Origin: Allantophomopsis cytisporea
Lineage: Eukaryota; Ascomycota; Leotiomycetes; Phacidiales; Phacidiaceae
NCBI GenBank assembly: GCA_024752435.1
Contig: CP103028.1
Coordinates: forward strand, 62,001 to 126,000
DNA length: 64,000 bases
Direction of reading: 5' to 3'
Shown here: piece after piece, positions 12,901 through 23,899 of the stretch
Layout: each line of letters starts with the position of its first letter
Position numbering within the stretch: the first letter of the stretch is position 1
Notes under the pieces: generated by a model
The model's database searches: none
Told to the model about the DNA's origin: nothing
The model's input: the letters and a program-made list of their open reading frames with translations, nothing else
Made by a program: the position numbers and the translations under genes

Positions 12901-14084
12901 AAAGTGAACTATATTGGATCTGCAAAGGTGTTATACGAATGCTATCAGACCTCGTAATCCAGAAATCCATATCCAACGAACATACACTTGACCCAAATAC
13001 GAGCGCAGGAGATGATAGTGGCCCTAAAAAGCCAATCGCACACGCAAAAAGTAGGCTATGGTATGAACTAACGAGCCTAACCTCCTACAAGAGTGAGGAA
13101 GCTATGGACGACTCAGAGGAATACTCCTGGCGATCCACACGTTTGGTAGCCGCAGTAGCTCCACTTTGTGGTCTGCAGCGCTTGATTGAACGTCTCGAAT
13201 CTGGTCCTCAATCTTATGAGGTAGAAAACTTGGCCACTCTACAATCATCGCTAGATTTTTGGGACTCCAATATCCGGAACATTCGGGAATGTCTTCGATA
13301 TCGTCCAACTAAGCAATTCGGCTTAACCTACGCAGAATTTAACATAATTATACAACCTTTCGAACCACCATTCGATGTAGTCAAAGTTGTGCCGATCGGA
13401 GTCCCAAGGCTCGAACAGGATTTGTCAGAGCTTCAAGCAATCCTATACCCAAGTCCGTACGCCCAGGACAATGGCATACGAGTAAAGAGGGCTTACAAGT
13501 ACTGCATAAGTATTCTAGAGCGTATAGGCTTCAGTATTACTGGTTGCACTCAGATCCATAACCCGAACCATCACTCTAATGATTCGATTAGTTGGGTTGA
13601 TACTGCCAGAAGACTTGAAATCATTGAGGATTGTATGTATGTTCTGTCATTTGGGGTTGTGCTATATGCTCGTTCGCATGTCTCAAGGTATACCATACAA
13701 TATCCTGATAACTCTGATCTCCTAGAGATCAATTTTCGACATATTAAGCTGTCTCAGGTCAGATCGATCTCCCTAGATAAGTATTTCGGGGGTCCTGTTT
13801 GGGTATTTTCGGAAAAGAGGTCTCCATCTGACCTCACTCTTGCTCGTAACGTACGAATTTCTACGTCGATCAACCCATTCGCTGATCTTTGGGGTCCAAT
13901 GCGACAGGCATTAAGAAGAAATCCCGTGGCCCGAAGGAAACATAGGCTTTTGTACATTCGGCTAGATCGAGGTTGTATCTACCCAGGGGACAACGCGCAG
14001 GACGACAGTTCGTGGAAGTGGTGTGAAGAAGACACCCCACCTCATACACATCCTGTTAATGAGTTTTCACATTTGTTAATTTGA
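9997..14084 (+). CDS. NLR receptor: N-terminal amyloid-type motif, NACHT, ankyrin repeats (module 1)
   Basis: STAND NTPase of the fungal NLR type. Five exons: 9997-10129, 10183-10389, 10445-10469, 10529-11119 and 11174-14084, giving 1288 aa. Exon 3 is only 25 nt and encodes most of the P-loop, so a missed exon would destroy the Walker A motif. Order of parts: residues 20-44 carry FSGTNRIDGQGN then INQVGVIQGN, related to the C-terminus of the upstream hydrolase; a WLL-type linker; NACHT with Walker A GSPGIGKS near residue 115, Walker B FVIVDALDE near 213 and the sensor-like ILVTSRDEKE; the AQGMFLWVNLQLDQL helix; and the PVHFSVREFF segment that closes the helical region. Degenerate ankyrin repeats start near residue 600 and run to about 760. 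Residues 770-1288 match nothing I know. The ankyrin units differ from each other, unlike those of the second NLR. Inferred role: ligand-gated oligomeric sensor that templates the effector motif. Confidence 0.88.
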
Positions 14085-14850
14085 ATGGATTCTTCTTTCT
14101 TTCGGTGGATCATCAGTGTCCTTTGAAGCCATGGAGTATGTTTGATCAGCATGTAGGAAGAACTTTGGATGTGTATATGGATCACTGTTGGTACAAGAAT
14201 AAACCAGTCTTTCTCTTCATACAACACCTTTATCTCTACCTCAAGTGTGGCTATTAGAAGATTCACTCAAATTCTATGTGACTTCTCAATGATGATCTCA
14301 ACAGGATCCGAATTGAATAATCAAGTCCAGCACAATCCATGTAATCAATTTCCAGTTGCATATACAATGACTCTACATAATTATCAAAGCATATAAGACG
14401 CAGAGTCTCGCGGCCGGGGATAAACTTTATCGTCCCCAGGCTCTGGGCATGATGTTAATATGCAGGGTATCCTATCTCGATAATAGACAATCGGATTCAG
14501 AGGATGTGACTATGTAGGAGATTTAGAGAAGAAGATGCTGACGTTGTAGTGTAACGAGAATCAAGCCAACAGCAGAAGTTCAGAAATCTTCTATGTAATT
14601 AATCCCTTTCACAACGACGAGAAGACGAAAAGGAAAAACCAGAGAAGAGAGAAGAGCACAATGAAGATATCAATTCATTCGGCAATCGATAAGATCTATA
14701 CTCATGGAATAAGAATGGTACGAAACAGTCAATTACCTAAATACTTTTAATCTCTAGCATAGAATAACCGTACAGCTTATTCAACAAGCCTGAGCATTGA
14801 AATTGCAAGAAGATTCAGGAAAAAAGGATGATGAAAAAATTCCAAAAAAT
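14085..14850. other. Gap between NLR1 and the tRNA gene
   Basis: AT-rich, with short chance ORFs only. The A-runs at about 14835-14850 read as T-runs on the minus strand and are a likely RNA polymerase III terminator for the adjacent tRNA. Confidence 0.5.
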
Positions 14851-14922
14851 TGGACGATGCAGGAATTGAACCCGCGACCCCATCCATGCTAAGGATATAT
14901 CATACCACTAGACCAATCGCCC
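14851..14922 (-). tRNA. tRNA-Ala (anticodon AGC)
   Basis: The minus strand folds into a full cloverleaf. The acceptor stem is GGGCGAT paired with ATCGTCC and includes the G3-U70 wobble pair that identifies alanine tRNAs. The D-arm contains AGTGGTA. The anticodon stem is TATCC/GGATG with loop TTAGCAT, so the anticodon is AGC. There is a five-base variable loop, and the T-stem is GCGGG/CCTGC with loop TTCAATT. The discriminator base is A. There is no intron. T-runs just downstream on the minus strand fit Pol III termination. Confidence 0.9.
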
Positions 14923-15114
14923 CATTATGCAAAGTTGTGGCTTAAGTTCCAATCTAATACATGGACGAATTAGCCGATGCTTTTACTTCCCGACTTTCAA
15001 AGTTTGCAGGGTATTCCCGAGCATTGCATAGCGGCAGAATTCAACTGCCCCACCGTCAATCAATCAGTCTGTTGTATTGTGTACGCATAGACATAACTGC
15101 TCAATACGACGAGT

Positions 15115-15216
15115 ATCCCTTCGGCAGTAATCATAACCAATCCTTGCCATTCACTTGTATAAATTACATAAGTTGTACCAAGTACAAGGATTGGTTATGA
15201 TTACAGCCGAAGGGAT
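15115..15216. repeat. 32-bp inverted repeat, 31/32 matches, 38-bp spacer
   Basis: Left arm 15115-15146 begins ATCCCTTCGGCAGTAATC; right arm 15185-15216 is its reverse complement with one mismatch (T/A). Transcribed, this would form a long hairpin. It could be a solo palindromic miniature element or an insertion scar. No coding sequence is nearby except the tRNA 200 bp away. Confidence 0.8.
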
Positions 15217-16879
15217 AACTTTGAAACCTATAGACTCATTCCCCATAGTTTCTTCTAGCGATTCTACATATAACTTGTATACAATTAAGAATAGAACATA
15301 ATATAAGATCGAGAAATACGCCTCCGAAATGTACGCATTTCAATATAAATAAGTTATAAACCCAACCCTATAATCAACTAAGATAGAGATACATCAACGC
15401 TATATTACTCTACAATTCTCAAGCAAGCAAAGCAAAGCAAAGCAAAGCAACAGCTCTGTCAAATCAACCCAAAATACAAAGTCAACCCGTACTACAAACA
15501 CCCTCCCCTCATCCTCATCCTCATCCTCACCCTCCCATCCAATCCCCAATCCCAAGAGAACCAATCCCAAAATCCCACAGCAACCTCGACCCACCCCATC
15601 TAAACTCCAAACCTCCGGTCCTAAATCCAAGCCAATCCCCGCCTTGCAACCCCATAAGGCGGACGTTACAACAGACTTCAAGAGAGCGGCACAAGAAGCG
15701 ACAACAAGCTCCCGATAGAAAGCACCAAAGCATCCGGGGAAGAGATTGGTCTTGCCAGAAATAGGGCGTTGCATCTTCCTCGACGGGTAATCACAGACGA
15801 GGCGGGCTGGGATAGGCACATATGGTATTTCGTCGACGGCATGAAGGGTGTATCATGAAGACGGGATGCTAGATATCTCCGGCTGTGATTTTGCGATGGT
15901 CTGGGTGAAACGAAAAGAAAACTACTTTTTGCTCGCGTAGGAGAGGCTACAGGAGGGGAATGGCATTCTAGATTTGCGGAGTACTGTATTTGCATATGGT
16001 GCATGGGGTACATGAATCTACCTCAATGTCTTGATATTTGCCAGTAGATGGCGATTCGCCACTTCTTTCCGACTCCAGAGTCCAGCCCTATGCCTATCCG
16101 TTCCATCTTGTGCTTCATCTCAGATGCAAATGTCAGAAATGCCATGTCGGTCGATTGGAAGCTGCATCTCCATGATCGCCTCGCTGCACGCAGTCGTACA
16201 CTATCGAAGATAGCGTGGAGATGTTCTTTCATTGACACTTACAATCATTCACTATTGCTCTCGGTATGTGATAGTGCTGCAAGTGCAGAGTAGCTCAACG
16301 GATTACCCCATACGGTTAGGAGAGCAACCCGTAGCCTCGGCGTGGGGTTTGCCGGATGATTCTTAGACAGTGGCTTTGGTGCCGCAGAGAGAATGAGACT
16401 GCTTGCTAAGATAAGTAAGCATTGTAAGTGTGGCCTACGTACTCGTAAATGTTGTATGCATATGATATGAAAGAGCAGCAGAGTGTCTGAGAAGTAGATC
16501 ACTAGATCACCAGATCAGCAAACCCCTTACCCAGAAGATATCAAGACTTGACTTTGACATTGGGTTTGATCCCGTGACTCAATGCCATCTCAATCTCATC
16601 GGATCTGAATACACACACATCACCGACAAAAGACCCTCACCCGCACCCGCATCCATCACGAAAAAAAACCCTCCGTAGATCCCCCCAAGACCCCTTCTTC
16701 GCCACCTCGTCAAGCTCGGCCATGGCTCGTTCAAGCTTGACATCATATCCAGAGAAGGAATTGAAGGGAAGTGTGCGTCAAGTAGAGTATCGAGTTTGTA
16801 AAACCGGATGGCTGGGCCTGGACGTTGAAACCCAGATGTGCGCACGGGAAGTGTTGTCTGTACTTGTGGGATTGCTGTC

Positions 16880-16940
16880 GGTCGAATCTGGATATGGATA
16901 TGGATTGGATATGGATTGGATATGGATTGGAGATGGATGT
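16880..16940. repeat. GGATAT/GGATTG-type tandem tract
   Basis: Imperfect tandem repeats of GGATATGGATT-like units on the plus strand. Simple-sequence origin. Confidence 0.7.
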
Positions 16941-17104
16941 AGCGCACTACGTACATCATCGACTGCTGTTTGCGTCGTTGCTTTTCGCGTGTTCTGGTGT
17001 CTCTGCCCCTCCGCACAGTCTTTTTGTCTTTTTGTCTTTTTGTCTATTTTACTGCGCACGCTACGCAGGCTGCTCTACGCTATGCTGCCATGCCAGCGCG
17101 TGGT

Positions 17105-17365
17105 GGGGCTTTTTGGTGTGTTGTGGTTGTGGTTGTGGTTGTGGGTTTGGGGGCTCGGCCTTTGGAGGGATTGGGGAGAATTCCACGTGTGAGAGGGATT
17201 TCCGTGGTGGCGGGTGGGTTGGGTGGTGGATGGTGGATGGTGGATGGTGAGTGGTGAGTGGTGGATGTGGGTGGTGGATGTGAGTGGTGAGAGCGAAGAG
17301 TGGTGGTGGTAGAGTTCAAGTGTGGTATGATGGGTGATGGGTGATGGGTGATGGGTGGTGGTGGT
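17105..17365. repeat. Strand-biased G/T-rich minisatellite (GGTGGAT/GGTGAG units)
   Basis: About 260 bp almost free of C on the plus strand, made of imperfect GGTGGATGGT and GGTGATGGGT units. The bias is strong enough that all frames stay open on both strands, which explains the overlapping His/Pro-rich frames here; these are not genes. Confidence 0.7.
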
Positions 17366-18271
17366 GAGTAGAGGAGGCGGGATGTGATGGGCGTGCTGTT
17401 CTTGGTGAGGCACGGGATCAGTGACCAATCACGTGTGAGAATGAACAACACCAGCCACCGATAATGTTGGGGTATGGACGACAGCATGCACATATTCTAC
17501 GTGCATAGGACCAGTGATAAACGATGGCAGCGGCCGAGATTATGAGTGCACTATTCGAGAATGGAGGATGAACAACATTGTGAGTGCCTTTGTGATGATC
17601 TATTCACGACGAATTCACTATGAATTCGGACGGATTGTGAATTTGTGATTGGGATCTTCCTCGACCAGCCACTGGATGATGAACTTGTGCTGGACTTGAG
17701 TGAGGGATCGACATGAAGAGGTATGTTGTGCTCCGAGTATTAGGCACATAGTGGCACGGGATCTGAGAGGAGAGAGGGAGAGATGTCTGGTATTTGCTGC
17801 ACCAGTGCAGTGGTCGAAGTAGTCAATGGTCATGTGCGTCTATTCACATCAGAGCAGAGTGCAATCTCCTGATGGAATAAATAATGTAGCCTTTGGACGT
17901 TCATTGTTGGAGAGTATTGAATGTGAATGTTGATATTCTATCGTATGAGGTCAAAGTCCTGTCCACTCCAGTCCACTCCACTCCGTCCAGTCGACTTCGT
18001 ATGTCAATAAACACAACAGAGACATTCCCCACACAAAAGATACGAGGGGATATCATCAACACCAACGGATTCCAACTGGTAAAAACATCCACAGATAAAC
18101 TCTCACTTTCCAGGCCTGCTTTCAATCCTTTCGCTCTTTTCAATTCAAACTACGCAATATTGCATCCGGAGGACATATCGCCTGTACGCTGTACATTCAT
18201 CGTGGTGGAAAACACGTGTGAGAAGTGACGAGGTCGAGTCTCTCCATTTCTGCATGCGACAAATCATTCTC

Positions 18272-18337
18272 TCATAATCATCATAATCATCATAATCATC
18301 ATAATCATCACAATCACCATCATCATCATCATTATCA
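18272..18337. repeat. ATCATA hexamer tract
   Basis: Tandem ATCATA units followed by ATC triplets. Simple repeat upstream of the serine-rich gene at 19.5 kb. Confidence 0.75.
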
Positions 18338-19529
18338 GACTCAAATATTCCACGCATCTACAAACTTTTCATTCTCGGTCGACATACTTTCATCATCAAC
18401 CGTCATAGTCTCGCGCATCGCTCTTCTCCGGCCCGTACCTGGTTGCAGTACTCTGGGTCTCTGTCTACTCTCTGTCTTGAGTTGTTTTGTCTCGCACTCT
18501 TCTCTCTTTTGCTTATCGCCCTTGTCGATGAGCGGGGCCCTTGGGTCGGGATAACAAGGTCTTCTGGGAACACTATCGATGGCTAATTGGTTATTCTACT
18601 GTTAATGCAAGCGCTGTCCAATCCCATCCTCCCCCATCAACTCATAGTCGAAGGGTTGTGGCTTGCAGCGGGAACGGGTACCATTACCATCTGAACTATC
18701 AGCATGCACTAAGTACGCTCAGTATTCAACCTTTGACTTTACCCCTGTTAAAGTCACGACTCGTTGCACCACCCACCACCACTAGAGAAAGAGGAGAAGG
18801 GCTGACTAGGCCTGTTGAGTTTGAGTTGCTGTGCTGTGGACGATCATTGCGAGAAACAGCTGAGGATCTTGGAAGAGAAAAGAAAGAATAGGGAATCGAG
18901 AAGAGGCAAAGATCAAGAAAATTCGGAGAGACAGAGACTCGTCAGAGAAGAGAAAGACGAAGACAAACAAAGACAGAAGAGAAATCATTATCTCGGACGT
19001 ATGTGCATGTCCATCAATTATACAGCTCATCCATTCACATTCATCTTCACTCACATAGTTACACACATGATTGGTGTAGCACACACGGCACATCACCTTA
19101 TCGATCGACACAAACATCATAAACCTCAATTTATCCCGAATTGTTAGTTACTGTACTTACTATCCATTGAATCTCTCCGACTTACAATCACAAACTGTAC
19201 ATACAACGCCTCATTCAGTGCATTAATCCTCGAAATCTCTTCCAAACATAGCGCATAAATAACAATTACAGCCCTAACCTGGCTCCCTCGGTGTTGCGGA
19301 ACATCCACAATACTGCTCTATCCACATCACCAGCGAAAAAAGGAGCCAAAAAGCCGCGAACCAGAGTCACCTTGTTTCACGCACCAAAACCAAACTAAAC
19401 TCCACATCCACTGTCACCCAGGAAGTCCAGTCCGCCGCTGTTTTCGCATCCACAAACTCACTCCTACGCTGTTCTTAGCCTTGAATAGCTAGAGCAGGCA
19501 CCACCCAAACAATCTCTTAGGTCGAAGCC

Positions 19530-21101
19530 ATGGCCATGAATTCAAATCCGTTTTCGGTTCACGAGCCCATTTCCAGCTCCCATCAACACCGACGTTCTCG
19601 TTCAAACATCCACATTCATACTTGTGACACTTCTGTCACTGGTATTCTTCCATCCGACTCGCTCTTCTCTCCAGCCGTTACTCCAACATTCTCTGGTAAA
19701 GCTTCTTTGCCTTCGCCTCCAACTGCTGGTAACAATAACGTCACGCCAACCCAGCTTTCATTTTCTCTGGAGACCCAGACGGCAGCCACATCAATATCAA
19801 TATCAACATCAACAAATTCAAAACAAATATCCCTCGAAGACACTATTAAACAACCCCCTCGAGCCGCTCTTGCATTACGACCTTTTCCAAAAAGCATCCC
19901 CTTAAGTGCCGACGAAGAATCATTTCCATCAACACCTAAGAAAACACACCAAAGATCAATCAGTGCCATATTACCTTTAGGAAGCTCAAAATCCTCTTCG
20001 CCTCCACCGACTTCCACGCCTCCGTCCTCGAAACGAGACTCCTTCTCCTCCCTTTTCATGCCTTTCACCGGTGACAAAGAATCAAAAAGAGCTCAAACGT
20101 CCACTACAGCAGGCTGGTTTACAGGATCTTCCGACCCAATCCCCCTTGGCATCTCTCACGACGACGACACCATGGCAACCGCCGATGATAACGCCAGTAT
20201 GCACTCCCGCCGTCGCTCAGTCGCATCCGTAAATACAACTTCTCAAGCTCCAACTACCCCAGCCCGCTTCCCCTTCTTCACAAAATCCACTTCAACAACC
20301 CGTACCGTCTCCGTACCCGCAACCGACCCCTTCTTGACCCTCTCCATCCCCTCCGCACTCTTCCCCCACGGCGTCCCCTCAGACCATGACCCCTTCTCAC
20401 CCTCCGCATTCAAGAACCTTCTCACCAACGCTGAAGGCCTCCTGACCGCCCTGCAATCCGCATACATCGAACGCACCGCCTCATTATCTACCATGGCCGC
20501 CGAGCACGCTGCGCAGAGAGACGAGCTAGAGGAAGCGGAGACGCGCGCAGCCCACCTCAAGCAACAGCTCGAAGACATGGGGCGACGAGTGGAGCAGCAA
20601 GACGAAGCGATGGTCAAGCTAGTGCAGGAGATGGCGGAGCAAAAAGCCGCCAGTCGCGAGCGCGAGAAGGGCACGCTGGAATGCGTCATCGTGCGCGGCC
20701 CAACCCCCATCGCCGAAGAAGACACCGAGGCCGACGAGGACCTCGACGTCCGCCGCGCCAGCCACATGAGCGACATCTCCAGCAGCGCCTCCTTCGAGAG
20801 CGACGGCGAGGAGAGCATCTTCAGCCGCGCCCGCAGCCCTACCCTCGGCGAGGCCAGCATCTCCGGCTTCAACAGCGGCTTCAGCACCCCCCCGCAGTCC
20901 TCCATCTCTGAGCGCAAACCCAGCGTTGTTGGCAGGATTTTCGGCTCCGCTGCTAAGAATGAGTGTCGGAATTGTAAGGCTGGTGATGCTAGGTTCGCTT
21001 GGGACGCCGTTAAGACACTCAGGGTCGAGAATAGGGGGTTGAGGGAGCGCGTTACTACTCTCGAGGAGGCTGTTGAGGGCGTCTTGGACTTGGTCAGATG
21101 A
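19530..21101 (+). CDS. Ser/Thr/Pro-rich coiled-coil protein, function unknown
   Basis: Intronless 523-aa open frame starting in a strong context (AAGCCATGGCC). The first 300 residues are low-complexity, rich in Ser, Thr and Pro with many SP/TP sites (for example SFPSTPKKTHQRSIS), typical of disordered and phosphorylated fungal proteins. Residues about 305-380 form a heptad-like coiled coil (QRDELEEAETRAAHLKQQLE and after). An acidic patch EEDTEADEDLD follows. The C-terminus holds a CRNCKAGDARFAW segment (CxxC) and a short second coiled coil ending LEEAVEGVLDLVR. No transmembrane segment or catalytic motif is visible. The combination suggests a scaffold or cytoskeletal adaptor, but I do not recognise the family. 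Codon use shifts to GC-rich third positions after 20.2 kb, which keeps the opposite strand open there. Confidence 0.85.
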   Translation: MAMNSNPFSVHEPISSSHQHRRSRSNIHIHTCDTSVTGILPSDSLFSPAVTPTFSGKASLPSPPTAGNNNVTPTQLSFSLETQTAATSISISTSTNSKQISLEDTIKQPPRAALALRPFPKSIPLSADEESFPSTPKKTHQRSISAILPLGSSKSSSPPPTSTPPSSKRDSFSSLFMPFTGDKESKRAQTSTTAGWFTGSSDPIPLGISHDDDTMATADDNASMHSRRRSVASVNTTSQAPTTPARFPFFTKSTSTTRTVSVPATDPFLTLSIPSALFPHGVPSDHDPFSPSAFKNLLTNAEGLLTALQSAYIERTASLSTMAAEHAAQRDELEEAETRAAHLKQQLEDMGRRVEQQDEAMVKLVQEMAEQKAASREREKGTLECVIVRGPTPIAEEDTEADEDLDVRRASHMSDISSSASFESDGEESIFSRARSPTLGEASISGFNSGFSTPPQSSISERKPSVVGRIFGSAAKNECRNCKAGDARFAWDAVKTLRVENRGLRERVTTLEEAVEGVLDLVR

Positions 21102-21935
21102 TCCCGCCCTCTATCATCATGAAAATATCCGTTTGGATGATATGTCCGGTTGGGAATTTCAGAGCGATGACCTCGTGTGGCTGGTTTGAAGATGGGATCT
21201 CTTCACCACTTTTTTTTCTTTCTGTCCTGACTTTTTCCTTTTTCCTTTTCGCGGGATGCGTGTTCGTTTCGCCCTTGCCTTGCTGAGTGGGATCGAAGTT
21301 GTACTTCTCCCCTTTAGGTGTTCTCTTTTTTTCTTTCTTTCTTTTCTTTTCAAAAGGCGCTGTTCCGAGCTTGGGACTTGGGTTCTCTTGTACTCCTTGG
21401 ACGGAGTTTTCGCCTGCATTGATTGGCATAGCGCTGGCGAGGGTTAGATTTGGTGTTTTGGGGTTTCTTACCGACTCGCGTGTGTGTGTGAGTCTGGCTT
21501 TAGTTTTTTTTTTGGGAGGGTTTTATGGTGTTTGATGGTGTGGGTGATGGTGATTGTGATGGCTTAGGTTGTTATGTATAGACTTATTGGTATTTTTTCT
21601 TGATGATTTCTGGTTGTCGTTGTGCTTTGATTGCGTTGTGACTTGATGGTTGATGATTGATGGTTGATACTTGGATATGCTACGTGACTCGATAGTGTAG
21701 TAAACTATATCGATCATCCGTCGATGTCATCTCTATGCCCTCCCTGCTGGGCATTTCATGGGTTCAGTAAAGTGAAGAGTGTATATCCGTAGGTACGCGG
21801 TGATCAAAAGTCGTGTATACTCTTCGAGCTAGACTTGTATTGGAGAAGTGTCAGGCTACCTCATTCAAGAGAGCTCATTCTTCGTCAGCTATCCCATCCG
21901 TGAAGGCGAAACAACATGTAACCCGACCGATGTAA

Positions 21936-21976
21936 CTTCTGCTTCTGCTTCTGCTTCTGCTTCTGCTTCTGCTTCT
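21936..21976. repeat. TTCTGC hexamer tract
   Basis: Six to seven perfect TTCTGC units, in a frame that would read Ser-Ala repeats. No gene support. Confidence 0.8.
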
Positions 21977-23137
21977 GGCATATCCCATATGATGGCCGTC
22001 AACTATACGGGGAATTCATGTTGTAATATGTCTTATCTTGTCTTCGCTGTTGCTGTCGAGGTTGTTATGCCCGCTCATGGCTATGCTCATGTCTTGTTAT
22101 TCTGTGGAGACTGAGAGGAGAATGGTTGAGAGGTTGTGGACCGTTATCGGAGGCGTATTGGTTAGTTGAGTGGATTTCGTGGTAGCATGGAGTGAGTGGT
22201 GTTTTGTGCGGATGTTGTTGTGATGCTTGGACTTGATTTGGGATGGAGTTGGATACGCTGCTGTGGTAGGTAGGATTTAGACTTCTGGATGTGATTTTGT
22301 CTGGAGCTGGATGGTAGGTAGTTGGGATACGTGGGTTAGGTGGTTGATGTATGTGTTACTCTCGTTATGCTTGTTTCGATGTTGGTCCGTATATCATGAT
22401 GGGTTGCTTGGAGAATGAAGTTATATATAGCAGTGGACTTATGGTGGTTAGATGCTTCATAACTTTGGCTAATTCAGCTATGGCACTTTGTTTTATCTTG
22501 GTTTCTACCTTATTTGTTTTTAGTTTATTCGTCATATTTAATTTTTTTAATCCATTTTATTTTTTATTCGAAGTGAATATCTATAAGTGAGTCGGTCATC
22601 ATTCGGCTGTCCCCCGTCATGACATATAGAGCCTCAAATCATTTAGAAACGTCAATCATTTTCCAACTCTCCTTTCTGATTTCTCGAAGTAGGTCAATTC
22701 TTTTCCGATGACGCTTCGCTGACCCTCCGGGGGCCACTGCCGTGGAGGCCGGCCATCTCTGAGTCCTCGACTCACCGTCAAGCTGAGAAGTTGGATCATG
22801 CCCTTATGCGAATGGCTTCCTGGAATGAATATTTGATAGAGCGAACTATTTACGTTTTTGTACTCTTCAAAGCTGTCTTTGCAGACCAATTCAACACAAG
22901 ACAGGAACCCTGTGATTCTCGGTGGTTCGGGCCTTAATGGATTCATACACCAATAGTCGTTACCAGTGATTTTTCGGTGCTTCGGGATTTGATGTGCTTT
23001 CCGAAAGTCATTTGTTTTCATTTCAATTCGTTTGCGTGATCTTGTATCGTACGTCAACCACTCTGAAGAACGCTGCGTAGGATTGTTGTAATATTCAATG
23101 TTTATAGATCTCTTTACGAATGCTGGAGGAACAATAA

Positions 23138-23156
23138 GTATATATATATATATATA
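23138..23156. repeat. TA dinucleotide tract
   Basis: Short (TA)n run in the gap before the ABC transporter. Confidence 0.8.
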
Positions 23157-23899
23157 GAAACCTCGAAACCTTCCATAGGATTACATCCAGGTGATTTCAA
23201 ATCCAATGAATTCTATTTGTTGAATAAATGGATTATTTTTGTTTACTGCGCATTTAATACGATCCTCATACATAAATAACATATCGCCGGGCAATACCCG
23301 CAAAATCCTTAACGCCGGAAGACTAATCCGATTCCACCTTATCTTAGCGTCCCGAGTCTTTTTTCGCAAGCACCAAGCACCAGTAAAGTCAAGGTAAAGC
23401 GTCTATACTTTTCGACCTTCGTGGTTGGTGCATGACGTTTTCTCTTGCCCCCGCTCCACGCTGCTTTGTCATTGACATTGATTGACCTTGACATTGACCT
23501 TGACCTTGACCTCTACTTGGAAGAGAACTCTCACTCTGTCGGCTGTTATTGTTAGTAGATCCATATTATTGCATCAGTAAGAGAGTGGAGTATCTTTGTA
23601 CACAAATTAACCACCATCTACGGACATTGACAGACATTGACAGACATTGACATCCATCTACATCCATTTACATACTCGACTCTGTACTCTACCTGCTACT
23701 TGTGTTGCTGCATACGGACTACTTTACTACTAGGCAAGACTTCCCGACTGCCTACCGACTCCGCCTCCGACACCGACAAATCCCATCATCATCAAACATT
23801 TCGAGATGCTTCACACTTAAAGCTTCTCCCCACTCTTCAACTCATACTCAGTCCCCCCTTCCTCCCAACTCCTAACTCCTGTGCATGCTCCCATAAATC

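Larger units (their letters stand above)
14923..19529. other. 4.6-kb gap, low-complexity and regulatory-looking DNA
   Basis: Holds a short inverted repeat (15115-15216), strongly strand-biased simple sequence (16.88-17.37 kb) and an ATCATA tract (18.27-18.34 kb). Open frames of 70-140 codons exist on both strands, for example 15400-15819 (-), but none resembles a known protein. The last kilobase may be a long 5' leader of the following gene, since it is pyrimidine-rich with many CA-rich stretches. Confidence 0.5.
21102..23899. other. 2.8-kb gap, no clear gene
   Basis: T-rich 3' flank of the coiled-coil gene, a TTCTGC tract and a TA tract. A 133-codon minus-strand frame (22656-23057) has a reasonable composition but no recognisable domain. 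The last 400 bp, C- and T-rich, is the probable promoter and leader of the ABC transporter. Confidence 0.5.

Noticed and set aside
17075..17493. Long His/Thr/Pro-rich minus-strand frames
   Set aside because: Product of the strand-biased G/T minisatellite; all frames are open for compositional reasons.
20243..20917. 224-codon minus-strand Ser/Ala-rich frame
   Set aside because: It lies opposite the GC-rich half of the 523-aa gene, whose codon bias keeps the reverse frame open.
22656..23057. 133-codon minus-strand frame
   Set aside because: Normal-looking composition, but no domain, no spliced partner exon and no recognised homologue; kept only as a remark.
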